Below, one piece after another: positions 11,474 to 24,169 of a stretch of 64,000 nucleotides of DNA. This DNA is from Ailanthus altissimus (Eukaryota > Streptophyta > Magnoliopsida > Sapindales > Simaroubaceae). The position numbers were made by a program, and so were the translations under genes. Position 1 is the first letter of the stretch, and the number at the start of each line of letters is the position of its first letter. The stretch is taken from the NCBI GenBank assembly GCA_946807835.1, contig OX327683.1:30935001-30999000 (forward strand). The letters run 5' to 3'. The notes below the pieces were generated by a model, which made no database searches, was not told the DNA's origin, and saw only the letters and a program-made list of their open reading frames with translations.

Positions 11474-14400
11474 TTACCGTTTGATTTTCTTATCGTTTCG
11501 GGTTCTCCTTCTAAATTCTCCTCTCTCCGTAGAGTACTGCTTTTTTATCAACAAATTGCACATTGCTGTTTTTACAGCTTCAGCAGCTGCCAGAAAGGCC
11601 TTTTCCTCAATGGACACGCTTCCTTGTAACTTCTCAAGCAGTTTCGTCCCCCCTGGTATGTCATTATCTTCCAACACGGCTGGCTCCTGCTCAACAGGTT
11701 CAGGACTGCTCTTCTTAAAACCAGAAATGACCTTCAGTCGGGAGGGAGAGAGATAATTGAAGCCAGGCAAATTAGAGGCACCAGTTACCATCCATAATAA
11801 ACCCGAGGAAGAGCTAATGCCTAAGCTTGTTGGAATGAAGCTCTCCCCTGTAACAGAAACCACCTACAAGAACAATACAAGTTAAGAATCCATGACCATA
11901 GATGTCTGCTTAATGATTCATATATATGCAATTTAGGGTTCAACATTATAAAATACTACAACTTCACACTAATGTTTCAGTGCAGAAGCTTAACTCCGAA
12001 ATTCAATTGATCATAGAAGCATCAAGATATCTCCTATTTAATGTTGACATGGCAATCAATATCTTTTTTTGTGCCGTGCGAGTGAAAACATGGCAAAAAG
12101 GCTGGCATAAATAGACTAATGTGAGAATCAATGTTGATTTTAAGTAAGATCGGGACAAACCATCCACAAGAAAACCAATATGTAACTAAATTCATTTGGA
12201 GGCATCTGATTAACATTCTTCTATTATTTTATAGAGTTGCATTGCTTCTGCTAATCTTCCTCATATTCTATGGATCCTTACCTTGGCAACAGAAAGACTT
12301 TGAGCAGAAAGGTTGCAGCTCACCAAAACTATTCCTTGCAGACTAAAGAGAAATATATATTAAAAAGTTATAAAATCAGATACCAATAGCACTTTAGTGA
12401 AGTGAATGATAGAACACGGAATGCATAGAGACTTACCCTTGAATAGCCACTACAACAAGTGTGCTATCAGGAATTGTGCATAGATCAGTAACAGTAGAAT
12501 AGCCCTCATCACTGCCATTAGACTCTAAATGTCCTGCCTTCAAGAAGGAAGTAAAAGTGAAACCAAGGAAGCTTGAGATTAACAGGGAAAGCTGAAAACA
12601 CAGTTGCCTCTGGGTATCACTGACTTCACCGTAACTGTGATGCCAAGCCACTATTAACTTGTGATCTTGGGGGACAGATTGATCACATCATACTATTGAA
12701 AGAATTTTTTCCAGAAGATTCTAAGAGTGGGTTAATTTACACAGTAGGTGTAAGAGGGCAACTACTACAGTTTTGATATTTCCATAAAACCGGACAAGTG
12801 ACATTTCAAAAGCATCAGGGGAGGTCAGTTATATTATCAGGAGTGAGATACCTTTGCACCAATTTCACAAGTATCAAGGAGAGATCCAGAGGTAATATCC
12901 CACAAGCGAACCTGCAGTATTACAGCAGATAAATTTTTTCAATCCACCCTCCGCATCTCAATGCAAATGTACATAAAAGTCAGCTGGATACTCACTGTTG
13001 AATCACCACTTCCAGACACAAGAAACCCCTGAGGGTAATCCACAGTGCAGACAAAGTTAAGGCGAGACACAAACCTGTCAATAGTGCGAATGAGCAAATA
13101 GTAGTAAGATGAAGTATCATTCACAAGTAGTAAGATGAAAATAACTCAGTAAATGTAGGTCAAAATAAATATAAGTGGTACATTACTAGTTTATTACCTC
13201 GTAATTTCAGAAGAATAAGTTTTAAGTTAAGTAACATTTATGTTTCATGCACTTGAGAAAGCACACATAACAACATGTAGTTGACTGAAAAGCATTATTT
13301 TGGGAGATTTCAAACTCTTTTAGGCTACAGGTAAGCATAATATATAAAGTCAATGCAAGAAACAAAAAAAATATGATGATAAAAACTCACTCACTCTGTA
13401 TGGCCAAGGCAGAAGCTCTGAATCTCATGAGCTCCATCTACAGGCTTCTTGGGAAACACAGTAACCTGTCACAAAAATGATATCATGTAAAAGGGGTGGA
13501 AAACCAAGCTACATATGTAGGTAATCCAATAGGCGGGAGAGTTTACACGAATCTTGAAATCTCGATCTGCACTAATGACAAACCGTCCGTCTGGCGAAAA
13601 TTCCTGCAAATAATACATATCAATAATAATGGGCCAATTTACTGGTAAAATCATGTATGCAGCAAGGCATTTAGAATACTTCCTGCCAAATCCAACCTCG
13701 AGAAGAGAAAGCAACAAAAAGAAGTAGAAAATAATAAATTAGGATTGACATATGTGAATGAGGAAAAAGAGTGAAATCAACATCATAGAGATTTTGTAAA
13801 GCAAATGACCAAAGAGCGGTGGAAAGAAGAAAAAGGAAAACCTTGTTTCAACAGGTAAAGACAAAAATGGTCATTCATTCAACAAAGTTTGTAACAGGTA
13901 CTAACTCGTAAAAGACCCATTTACTTCCACTCATCCATCACAATCAAAGCTAAACAAAATGTAACTAAAGAAAATTCCAAGCCCATGCTCAAATGAAATT
14001 TCAATCTATTTGGTTGTAAATCAACTCATGGTCTAACCATGAAATACCTATTTAACCACCACAAACCCATATATAAATGTTACAAATGGCAAAGATCATA
14101 TTGATGCGAGTGACTTACAAGGCTAGTAATTATGCTGCAGTAGTGAGCAAGCAGCGGTGCTGCCTCCTTATCAGCTACTACTTGACTACCATCAAGCTCA
14201 TGCAGGCCAACGACCCAAACCACTCCAAATTTGTCAGCGAAACAAACATGCTGTCCATCATGACTTATAGCAATTGCAATCACTCTCTTCTCAGAACACC
14301 TGTTACATTCACAATAAGATATGAATTTTCCCATTAAAAATTCATTTACAGTTCTTCTTTCGAGCTCGTATACTCCCATGAAGCTTAAAAACCTTACACA

Positions 14401-14999
14401 GTACTAATACATTGCCAAGTCTCAGCAGACCATAGCTTGACAACTTTGTCATCGCCAGCTGATACAAAAAGCTTCCCATTCGCTCCATAGCGGATAGCTC
14501 TTATAGAATCTTTATGAGAAGGTGAGTCAGAATCATTGAACAAAGAAACAGCAGAATCTCCACTGTCAAGCAATTGCAACAAAAAATGAATCCAATATAT
14601 GTGAATACTGAAATAAAATTTTAACTTGGAGAACTAACTTATAAAATTTCCCTAAATTCGGATTTTCTATCGACATAAGGAGAACTTCAGAGTAACATTC
14701 TCTAAGTTACTGAATAAATTTTTTTTACAATTTGGGAACTTCGGAAACACTTCCAACTATGCCTAACAAAAACTAATTACGCTAATTTCTTTAAGTTTAC
14801 AATAATCTCGAATGACCAACAAGTTCTCAAGAGAAAATAAAAATATATATATATATATAGCTTACAGGAGATCGTATACTCGGAGGTCCGACCCGACGGC
14901 AACAGCAACCGAATTCTGGTCTGGGTGAACAGCAATGAGGGCCGGAGCTACCTCGACGTCTCTGTTGTTTTCCCTCTCTTCGATTTGATTATCTTCCAT
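11474..14999 (-). CDS. TRM82: tRNA (guanine-N7-)-methyltransferase non-catalytic WD40 subunit
   Basis: Ten exons keep one frame for 432 residues: 14999-14866, 14562-14398, 14299-14119, 13603-13547, 13465-13395, 13074-12996, 12911-12852, 12537-12437, 12342-12282 and 11863-11474. WD40 repeats are visible, including GDDKVVKLWSAETW, ISHDGQHVCFADKFGVVW, FSPDGRFVISADRDFKIRV and GFLVSGSGDSTVRLWD. The C-terminal exon is a charged tail ending in RRRTRNDKKIKR. In yeast and human the Trm82/WDR4 subunit stabilises the catalytic Trm8/METTL1 for m7G at tRNA position 46. That role is transferred from the family. The start codon has a clean MEDNQIEERE N-terminus just 3' of a U1 gene. The length matches plant homologues of about 430 residues. 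The assignment is by pattern and gene length, not by search. Confidence 0.88.
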
Positions 15000-15340
15000 T
15001 TCTAGCTTAGTTTAGCCAAGTCAAGCGAGAGAGATTCGATTAGGGTTTTGTTTGTATATTTTTATCTTTATTTTGTTTCGGATTTTGTTGAAAGTTGAAA
15101 CTACCTCAGGTCAGGGTTTGAGCGGCATTCATATATACATATACTGGGCTTTTTGGCCCAATCATTTCCTGATTTAACAATCCGCTGGTTCTCTGAATCG
15201 ACAAAAGAAAAACTAGCGAGTGAAATTAACAGATGAAGGTTATAAAATTCTAGGTTAACTCCCTTTGTACGTATCTTGTATAATATCACAACATTCAGCT
15301 TATCCCAGGTCACTTAGTAAAATACTTACGAACTCGCATT

Positions 15341-15503
15341 GAGCGGGGGCCGCGCGTACGCAGGCCCCCTCTACCACAAATTATGACGTAGGCTCTGCCT
15401 CTTGGGCAGACCTTAAGCGGGTGCGCATCCTAAGTGCAATGAAAGCCACCAACCTAGGCCATGGGCCTCATTGATAACCCATCGACCCCGTCCAGGTAAG
15501 TAT
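15341..15503 (-). ncRNA. U1: U1 spliceosomal snRNA
   Basis: The minus-strand transcript begins ATACTTACCTG, the exact complement of the 5' splice site, followed by GACGGGGTCGATGGG of stem-loop I. An Sm site AATTTGTGG lies before a GC-rich terminal hairpin (GGGGGCC ... GGCCCCC). The length of about 162 nt fits plant U1. U1 pairs with the 5' splice site in the first step of spliceosome assembly. The 3' end is set from the terminal stem, so it may be off by a few bases. Confidence 0.96.
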
Positions 15504-15530
15504 GTTCTTCGGTTGTTCATCTTTGATTTC

Positions 15531-15580
15531 TTATACACCTGCTTCTCCTTTTCCACTTTGGCATGTTCCCGATGTGGGAT
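15531..15580 (-). promoter_or_regulatory. U1 promoter: upstream sequence element and TATA box
   Basis: On the minus strand ATCCCACATCG (15580-15570) matches the plant snRNA USE. TATAA follows at 15535-15531, about 28 bases before the transcript start. The USE-to-TATA spacing of about 34 bp is the Pol II type; Pol III genes have about 24. Confidence 0.9.
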
Positions 15581-15599
15581 CCTATGTACAAAGCCCTAT

Positions 15600-16400
15600 C
15601 CTTCACACTAATTGCCCGATGCACCTAAAGAAGCGGAGCCAAATTATGTATGAAAAGACACGTGGCACAAGAAGTTTAAATCATAGACAACAATTTCAAT
15701 CAAGACCGTTTCTATATGAATCTTTAAAATTGGGAGGCTACCATCCCGACGAATAAACATGCAACTTGGAAGCTATTCCTTTTCGCTTCTGTTTTTTTTT
15801 CTTCAACGCATCCATTACTCTTGTAGTAAGCAAAGAATACCATTTTCTTTTTTCGTCTTTCTTTTACTGAATTATTAAATTTTTTAAAACATCTTTCAGA
15901 GCAGATATCAAATCTGACATGGATTGCGCACTTCCCGGCCTCTCTTTTACTAATGGCACAATCTCATCATTGTCCCAAGCTTACATGTTACGCCACTCTT
16001 ATATGGATAGTGCTAAAATGATATTTATAAACATTTAAATCTCTCAACCTTTTTTTGCACCAAAAGCATATGCATAAAAATAAATAAATGAATATAAACT
16101 AGAGACAAACAAATTGTGGCTCTCCGTTCAAATACTCGATAAAGAAAAATATAACACTTTTCATACACGCTACTACTACTACTACATAATTTCATGTACC
16201 ACTCCCTTGCCAGTCAAACTGATCAAAAACATTGTATGTTTCCCCTCTTAACAGGAGGAAACTCCTAAAATCAAGTGAAAACAAGGACAGAAACTATGCT
16301 TAAGCAAAACAGGGCAGCCAGCAAGATGTTAATTCCTTGCCAGCAACAAGCGTGCGGCGGTGCCTTGACAAAAGTACAATTTTCACAACAAAAGCAACAG
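15600..16400. other. Spacer with SKIP30 3'UTR at its right end
   Basis: No gene is seen. A (CTA)n microsatellite lies at about 16169-16185. The right end should be the 3'UTR of the minus-strand SKIP30 gene. Confidence 0.4.
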
Positions 16401-16417
16401 TTAGAATAAACGGATAC

Positions 16418-17455
16418 CTATATTCTTAGCGGTGTACATCCAAGAATTGTTCCATGACATTGTGTCATAGGAGCCACCTGGCGCCACGTTGGTCTCTCAG
16501 CACCAACAGTCAAGACATCTACATCAGACATTGGTTTGATGTCCCAATTCCACCTATCAGGGCCAATCACCCCTCCAACTACATAAATATCATCTCCCAT
16601 CCCAATCATTGCAAATCCAATTCTCCTTCGAAACTCAGACGCTGAAACTACCACCTTCCTCACTTCCCGGTCATGTTTGATAATAAGTCCATGACTCATC
16701 ACATAGACAGAACCATGAACAACTGCCATTGGACCCTGGAGCCAACCATAATCTTCAACTGTCCATCCAAGACTTGCGTGATCTAATACTTGTACAGTTG
16801 ACAACCCTTTGTGCAAGACATGCACCTTGTCACCAATAACAACTCCTGTGCATGCTGAATCATGAGTCCGATGGAGATCAGGAATAGGGACCCAAACATC
16901 CTTCTCCGGATCATACATTTCTGCTTGAGATATTGACTTCCGGCAGCTGGTGAAACCGCCAGCAACAACAATCTTTCCATTCAAAGCACAGCACGCAAAC
17001 ATTGCACGAGGAACAAGCATGGATGCATGTGGTGACCACTGACGTATTACAGGGTCATATGACCAGACCTCATTGGTAGCAAAGCTTCCATCTTGGTCTC
17101 CAGTTAATGGGTCAACAGCGTCACTTCCACCACCAAGCACAAACAGCTTTCCAGCGGTCGAGACAACGCCAAAGTGTGAAAGGTGCCTGATTTTTGAAGG
17201 AAGAACAGGTAGAGTAATCCAAAGGTCTCTGAGAGGATCATAAAGCTGCCATAAATTCTCAGGGTCAAAAGCACAAACACAGAGTAAATCCTCCGATGAA
17301 CCAACCTCCTGGCGGGCTTCAAACAGCTCAGGGCTACGAATAGCAGCTCTCCAGGAACGAGAAACAAGCTCCAACTTAGGATGGAGGTAGAAGGGAACCC
17401 GTGCAAGGCACCTGAGGGCAACTGCGTCTGGAAGACCTTCAATCAGTTCAGACAT
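16418..17455 (-). CDS. SKIP30: F-box/kelch-repeat protein, SKIP30 type
   Basis: Single coding exon of 345 residues starting MSELIEGLPDAVALRCLARV. The F-box spans about residues 4-46 (LPDAVALRCLARVPFYLHP ... SRSWRAAIRS). Kelch repeats follow, with paired-glycine motifs at GKLFVLGGGSDAV, GKIVVAGGFTSCRKS and DIYVVGGVIGPDR. The C-terminus is TILGCTPLRI. F-box proteins of this class bind ASK1/SKP1 and act as substrate receptors in SCF ubiquitin ligases; the substrate is not deducible here. Length and sequence agree closely with what I know of Arabidopsis SKIP30. The 5'UTR is split by a long intron. Confidence 0.93.
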   Translation of the reverse strand: MSELIEGLPDAVALRCLARVPFYLHPKLELVSRSWRAAIRSPELFEARQEVGSSEDLLCVCAFDPENLWQLYDPLRDLWITLPVLPSKIRHLSHFGVVSTAGKLFVLGGGSDAVDPLTGDQDGSFATNEVWSYDPVIRQWSPHASMLVPRAMFACCALNGKIVVAGGFTSCRKSISQAEMYDPEKDVWVPIPDLHRTHDSACTGVVIGDKVHVLHKGLSTVQVLDHASLGWTVEDYGWLQGPMAVVHGSVYVMSHGLIIKHDREVRKVVVSASEFRRRIGFAMIGMGDDIYVVGGVIGPDRWNWDIKPMSDVDVLTVGAERPTWRQVAPMTQCHGTILGCTPLRI

Positions 17456-17537
17456 ACTAATTACAGTTTCATCGGTTAGGAATGATTATTCACCAGGGAA
17501 TTGTTACTAAACAGATGATATAATTCACAAGCACCAC

Positions 17538-20419
17538 CTGAAACATCAAAATGGATATAGATATATGAGAGCCAAGTAATATTCCTAGATTTTTAAAATC
17601 ATAAAAGGAGTTAACGTGTACTTGAATCTTGATGGAAACGGAGGCATTGCCCTTGTTTGACATAGCATAGACAAATGTGAGAGAGAAATATCACCCTTCA
17701 AATTCTAGAAACTAAGACCCCAACTCATAACCACCCAAGATGCATACTCTTTAGCTACAAATTAAGAACAAGGAGGGCTTTCTGATTTCATTGATGCTAA
17801 TAGCATTGTTCTATATTTTGCCTCTGCATAGTCATGCACATATTCATTTCTGTCGAAGAAATATAAGCAAAGGAAACTTTACCATACATGAACAAAACAC
17901 CCCTAGAAAGAGACAAATGAAACTGGATCCCTAAGTTTGAATTAACTGCCTTTAAAATTATTAGAATTTTATACTTATAATTTCAAGCCTACATAACTTT
18001 AATATATTTGGATAAATGTTCTAGATGTCAAAAATTCTTTAAACCCTATAAGTTCAAATCAATAGCCACTTTACCAAAGGAAATGTAAAGTCCAACTCTT
18101 TCAATACATTAAGTAGATAAAATAAAGAGCACAAGGCAAACTGCAGATAAACATATGGGAATTATAAAGGAAGTCAACAAAATTCTACAGAAAAACCTAG
18201 TTCAAACAGTATCAAGCATGAGAAATCACCTCGTTGATAATTATTAGGTGCCTAATAGTATGGATCACCAAGAGAGAACAATAAATGGGACAGCAGAATC
18301 TGTAAAGATATGGAACTCCAAACCCAAATGACTAATGCAGTAATATATATAAATTTAAGAAAATGCATTTAAATTCAATTTTTCATACTCTACTTTTCTT
18401 GTTTAAAAACCAGACTTCAAGTCAATGTTCAATCCTCTCTCAAGGAAGTCATTGCAGTGCCAATAATATTAGTTCAACCTCATCACATTTATGACATGGC
18501 AACTATATGCTACATGTTGTCTTTGCACTAAAAAAAAGAACCTAAAACCTTTCATTATGACACTTCAAGCAACACAAAACTATTGCATCATAGCATTCTC
18601 CACGAACAAACTAAATGCGATAATCATCCAACCATCAATGTAACAACCATAAGGATATGGACATTTATGATTTAGTTATCACACTAACATCCAATGTTCT
18701 AGTTATCACATTAACATCCATCAAATGGATCAATTACTATATAGTACTTTACTTTTTCATTCATAATACTTCTAGGACTAAAGCCTCCCACCCCATTTTT
18801 TATTTCACTTCATAATTTCAAATTCCAAGGAAGCACAGTTCTCGACATCTATCCAAATTTACAATTGCCATGATAACCATTAAAAGAGTTTAATTACAAA
18901 ACTATCAAGCATATTGACTCCAATCAATGGAAGGCTGAAAGAAAGCATATTGGGAGAAAATAAAGAAAACAAGAAAGAAGACAAAGAACTGACTATTAAA
19001 AGAGCACCAAACTCACACAGACATTGGGTAGCACCAGATCCTGCCATCTATGAATCTCAAATGACAAGAATTCTCAAACTCCATAATCAGAATTGAAACT
19101 AAATGTCAATCCATTTTGTTCAACTAGAAAGTTGAAATGGTGGCCTTTTCCCCTAACTTATACTCTCCAAATAAAGAAAACAAGAACACTCTACTTTTAA
19201 CATTGTTGGCTTCTAAATTCTCAAGCACTTGAACTGTGTCAGGTACCTGACTTTCAAGTGAAATATAATCTACAAATCCCATATGGTATCATTTCAAATA
19301 CAGAGATATTTAAATTCATATACTATGCATATTGTACCCCAAAAGTCTTTCCCACCTATAGTTTTGATCTAGTACCTTAATCCTCATACAACTCCTACAA
19401 ATTGAAATTTTCAGATGCTAACAAGGAAATCCCTGTCCTTCAACAAACTTAATCTAACCAAAAAGCTCTAGTTAAACTTAACCTTCAACGAACTTCCAGA
19501 AGGGCCTCGACAGATTAAGAATTACATGTGAAGAGTAGAATTGTCAGCCAGTTATATAGTTGGTTAATATAAACCTATACATTAACAACCAGTAAGGAGC
19601 ACAGAACAAACTGTAGCTACGTCAAACAGGTAAAAAAATGAGTGAAAAAATCAGTACAAATCTGTCCAGGCCAATAACTATAACCTAATGATTTCATTTT
19701 CATATTGAGAAGCTAAAAGATATCAAGATGCTATTACCAGACAATGAAGAGTGAAATTAAATTAACAGCATGAGAACCTCATCTGCATCTCAATTTAAGA
19801 AACAAACTGCAAAAATCTCCAGATCAACCTGAATTACAAAAACTATGAGATGAACTCTAAAGATATAAGAGCAAAAGAAAATCTATATTTCACAAGTATT
19901 TGCCACACAAAGCATTGCCACCGCAAAAAAAGAAGAAAAAAAATAGAAAATTTCGAAATTCCAAAAGAAAAAAGATTGCGATATCACAAAATGACACTTC
20001 AACAAATTCACATACATGAAGATTATCAAGAGCTTAAAAATAATGCACACTTGTATGGATAAGGATGCATAAGATTTCGTTCCACACACATAATTCTCAA
20101 CCCAATAAATCAAAAACATTAACCGCCCCCACCACTGATAAAGGATCGACGCCTAACCCAAATCCATTTCCATACACAAATCCTATTCAATTTCACAATC
20201 ACGAGATAACACGTTTCTCCCAAATTCATTAAACGATTGATAACAAATAACCAAAACACAAAAACGCTAATTATAATATAACCCCCACCCAAAATAACTA
20301 CCCTCATGAAAACAAGTGAAATTCTTCATTTTCGGACATAAAATTCAGTTCCAACTAAACAATTCTTAGGAAAATAAAAAATCAAAATTCAGAACAATTT
20401 GTTTAAAATAGATATATAC
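17538..20419 (-). other. 2.9-kb intron in the SKIP30 5'UTR
   Basis: On the minus strand a GC-rich leader exon (about 20560-20420) ends GGAATCAG before GTATATATC. A second leader exon begins at 17537 after TTTGATGTTTCAG and runs to the ATG. The stretch between is AT-rich with no coding signal. Splicing here is inferred from these junctions. Confidence 0.65.
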
Positions 20420-20599
20420 CTGATTCCCAGAGGCGGCGAGAAACACGAGACAGGGGGTTGCGTTAATAAGATTTCGAGAGAGAGAAGCGTGAGATTGGGC
20501 TTCTGAAAATTCGGGGAAAACGAATTGTAAGTGTTTCACAGCTAAGGAAACGTTGAGTCGAAATAAAAACAAAATTGTGGGTTTATTTTTTTTTATTAA

Positions 20600-21868
20600 A
20601 AAAAAAAAAAGAAATTGTGGGTTATTATTTGATTAAAAGCGTTACGAGTAATTTTGTTTTTAACTTGGCCTTTGCTTCTGCCTTTGCCTTTGTTGTTTTT
20701 TCGGTTTTTGTTTTAAACCTAAAAATAAAATAACAGAATAGGCATGGGGATATTCCAAGTCCCTGGTCTTTTCGCTTCCCCCGCAGCAATGGCATTTTTG
20801 TTATTACAGTTATTTTTTTCTCTCTTTTTCTTGCTTGCGTGGACGTATTACTTGTTGTGTTAAATAACACGTGGTTGAATTTTTGCTTAATTGTTCTTTA
20901 CTTTCTTAACACGTTGGGGCTGAAGTCGTTTCTCTTATTTCACCGGAAATCTTGGTTTTGGTTTTAATATTCAGCTAATTCTAAACGAATTGTTTTGTTT
21001 CAATTTAAAATGGATAGAGGAACTATATTTATTTTTAAAAAATTTGAAAAGTTTAAAGATTTTTTTTTTCATTTTTTTAAAAGCAACAGACCTCTTCTTA
21101 ATGAATAAGCTTTTTTAAAAAATCAATAAAATTATTTCAATTATTAGTTTTAGGGACAATGTCAAATTCTCAAAATGAAAATAATAAAATAAATTTAAAA
21201 CCACCCATTAGTTAAAAAGTCTTACTCGCACTTCTAAGTCTTGTTCCTCTTAGTTGTAATAAAAAATTCATTTAAAACAAAAAAAAATCTAAAATAGATA
21301 ATTTATGTTCTATTTATATAGATTTAATAGCTTCAACATTTTATCTAGACGGGTGGTTTCACATAAAATAAAATGGAACAAAAAAAAACTGCTTTCTCAT
21401 ATTTTAATGTCTAATAAACAGAAAGGATGTGGTCATACATACTGCTAGAAAATTATTAGAGTTTATATGTTTTTTTTAAGGGTATTTGAAAAAAACAAAA
21501 CTAAGGAAGTAGTCTTTATAGAGATTTAAAGAAATAAAAATATTGTATTGTTCATAATTTTTTATTGATAAATGTTTAAATATTTATAGAGTTTATTATA
21601 AATCAAAACAAACAAAAAATATAAATTTAAAAGAGAAATAAATTTAATAAAAATAAACTAAAACAGAAAATTAAATTTTATAGAAATACATCAAAATAAA
21701 ATAAAAAAAGACAAACCTAAAAAAAAAAATAGATCTAATTGGTTCACAAGGTAAAAATAGTCATTTTTAAAATAAATAAAATTATTTTATTTTATTTTAT
21801 CAATCATTACATTCAAATAGATTGAATGGTAATACATGAATCAAAAAAGTATATTCTTAATCTTGTGA
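20600..21868. other. Intergenic, SKIP30 upstream region
   Basis: Contains the SKIP30 promoter side and then very AT-rich DNA running up to the MULE. No gene is seen. Confidence 0.4.
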
Positions 21869-22382
21869 TTAATTTTTGGGAAAATTTTATAAATAACCTT
21901 CTTTTTTTTTTTTTAACCAAATTAAAATTAAATATAATTTATTAATTAAAAGTTTTAATTTTGGACATATTTGCCTACATATCAAAAGTTAACAACATTC
22001 TCCACCGAAAATTACTACAAATTACCAAAATTTGTTAGATCAGAAATTTTAAAGTTATCATTGCATAGATCGAAGTTTATACAACATATTTTTCATTTCA
22101 AACAAAAGAAATGGTCAATTTTTAGTAAGTTTTGTTGAACTTTTGAAAATTTTAAATTTTTAAAAAAAATTATTAGAAATTTATTAGAATTTGTATTTAA
22201 AGTTAGAAATAGATGAAATTATTGAATTCTATATGAAAAACGAGTTAAAATGGTGTAAGAAAAGTTGAAAATTGACAAAAAATGAGATATTTAGGTGGAT
22301 AATCACGATGCAGACGGCGGGCAGAGCGGCGGTAGGCCGCCGTTGCCAATCTCGAGACCATCTCAGGCCGCGGTGCGCGCCT

Positions 22383-22453
22383 GCATCACGGACGCAATGT
22401 CCGTGATGCCGCACTGTTGCGCCACGTGGCGCCTGTATAAGATGCCACGTGGC
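22383..22453. repeat. GC-rich hairpin and CACGTG palindromes in the left MULE TIR
   Basis: GCATCACGGAC (22383-22393) and GTCCGTGATGC (22399-22409) form a perfect 11-bp stem with a 5-base loop. Two copies of the palindrome GCCACGTGGC follow at 22421-22430 and 22444-22453. The CACGTG core is also a G-box. Confidence 0.85.
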
Positions 22454-23120
22454 GTAATTTTTTTAAAATTAATTTTTTTAAATGAAATAAATTAATTAAA
22501 TTAAATTCTTTTTAAAAAAATTTTAAATTAAAAGAAAAATTAAATGTAATTTTATTTAAATTAAATAAAATATAATTTAGAATGAATTGATCTAATAGAT
22601 AGGAAAATTTGTTTAAATGACTCATTAATTTTGGTTTGTAATATTATTTATTATTATTGTGAGTACCTTTTGTAATTATAATTTATATATGATTACTTTT
22701 ATTTTAATATATAATTAATTATTATAATATGTTATGATTTTTATATATGTTAAATTAATTGTTTCTGTAAATCATATTGTATGTTATTTTTAATCTATAT
22801 GTATGCATGTTATTTATGAATTTTTCCCTTATTATAATTTTTTCTAATATTAATGTCTTTTGTTTATTTATTTTTTTATTGTTACAAGAAAGAGAACGTA
22901 TCGAAAAAAATATAGAATTTTAGAGCATATATTTTTTCGTGCATCAATGACGGCTTATGCAAAGATGTGGGGTCTAAATTGTATAAAAGATAAACTGACA
23001 AAAAATAAAAAAATATTATTTAGATAGACGTGTATGGGGCATTTTTTAGATATGTCAGATTTGACATTCTCTTATATTTTGGTGCACGAGTTATTGTTGC
23101 GTGAGGTGCATACCTCTAAT

Positions 23121-24169
23121 TTAGAAGATAAGATGTGGTTTTACATAGGGAGGAAACGCATTCGGTCTATAAAGTCGACTCGCAAATGCAAACTTATTTT
23201 TTATGAATTTGTCAATAATCCGAGACTTTACTTGTTGATGACCATCGCGCAATCGATCTAATTGGCACATGTGACTTGAATCAATTCTGCGCACAATAAA
23301 ATGTTTTCTTGCATCTGTCGACACTGCACGTAATCGCTATCGACATCTATAATACTAATAGCCTGGTGAAATTCGTCTTTTCTATCAAACAACTTTTCTA
23401 CAAACATATTGCCAATTTCACTACTCGATATCTTATTCGAAATGCCCAAGTCTAATGGTGGTATTGGAGGCTTAAACACAAAGGGGTTTGCTGCTTCACA
23501 AAAATCTATTTTTCTAGCTTCAACATTTAATGAGCTTGTCGAAACATAACAACGTCCGCCTTCTACTAAATCATCTCCTTCTAAATTATCAACATTTCTA
23601 ACATTATCATAGTCCCCTTCTACATTCTCAATATTTTCAATGTCATCACAAGCGTAATATGTGTAGGCTGGGTCTTCATTGAAGGGTATAAGAGAAACAT
23701 TGTGATACTCATTCGTTGTGTTTGCAGGAACCACTGCTGGAACTGATAGAGATGTATAGCTCATTTGGTTGCTACCGCTAGCTGACATAAAATGAGTATA
23801 AATCGATTGTGAGTTTTCATTAAGGGATTGTACATCATCTTCATAAACGGGAGCTTTAGGATCCACTGTTACACATAAAGGACAGTACAATCTTCTATTG
23901 GCGCTAAAAAAAAATCGAACATCATTGTTATTTTTAATCTCAATAGACTTTAAGTTATACCTCGTTGCATCAATTTTAATTTTCAAAGTCACCTTACAGT
24001 TCATATTGTCGACTCCCAAGGTATAACATACTGCATTTAAAAGATCTTCAAAATTAATATCTTTCGGAACCGAAATTTTAAAATTACTATAATCAACATA
24101 ACTTTCTTTCCCATCACTAGAACTCTCTCACTTTCCTCCAAAATAAATAACTATTGCATCATATTCCAT
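23121..24169 (-). pseudogene. MULE transposase N-terminal remnant
   Basis: From an ATG at 24169 the frame runs through one in-frame TGA (24130-24128) to about 23258, giving about 303 codons. It then shifts frame into a piece reading HFIVRRIDSSHMCQLDRLRD and FAFASRLYRPN. The first part has FVEKLFDRKDEFHQAISI, matching the MuDR N-terminal domain (x-G-x-x-F-x-x-K-x-x-x-x-A). The second matches the following RR-x-x-x-x-H-x-C zinc-like motif. The catalytic DDE domain is missing. The conclusion that it is a non-autonomous MULE relic is secure; activity is excluded. Confidence 0.85.
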
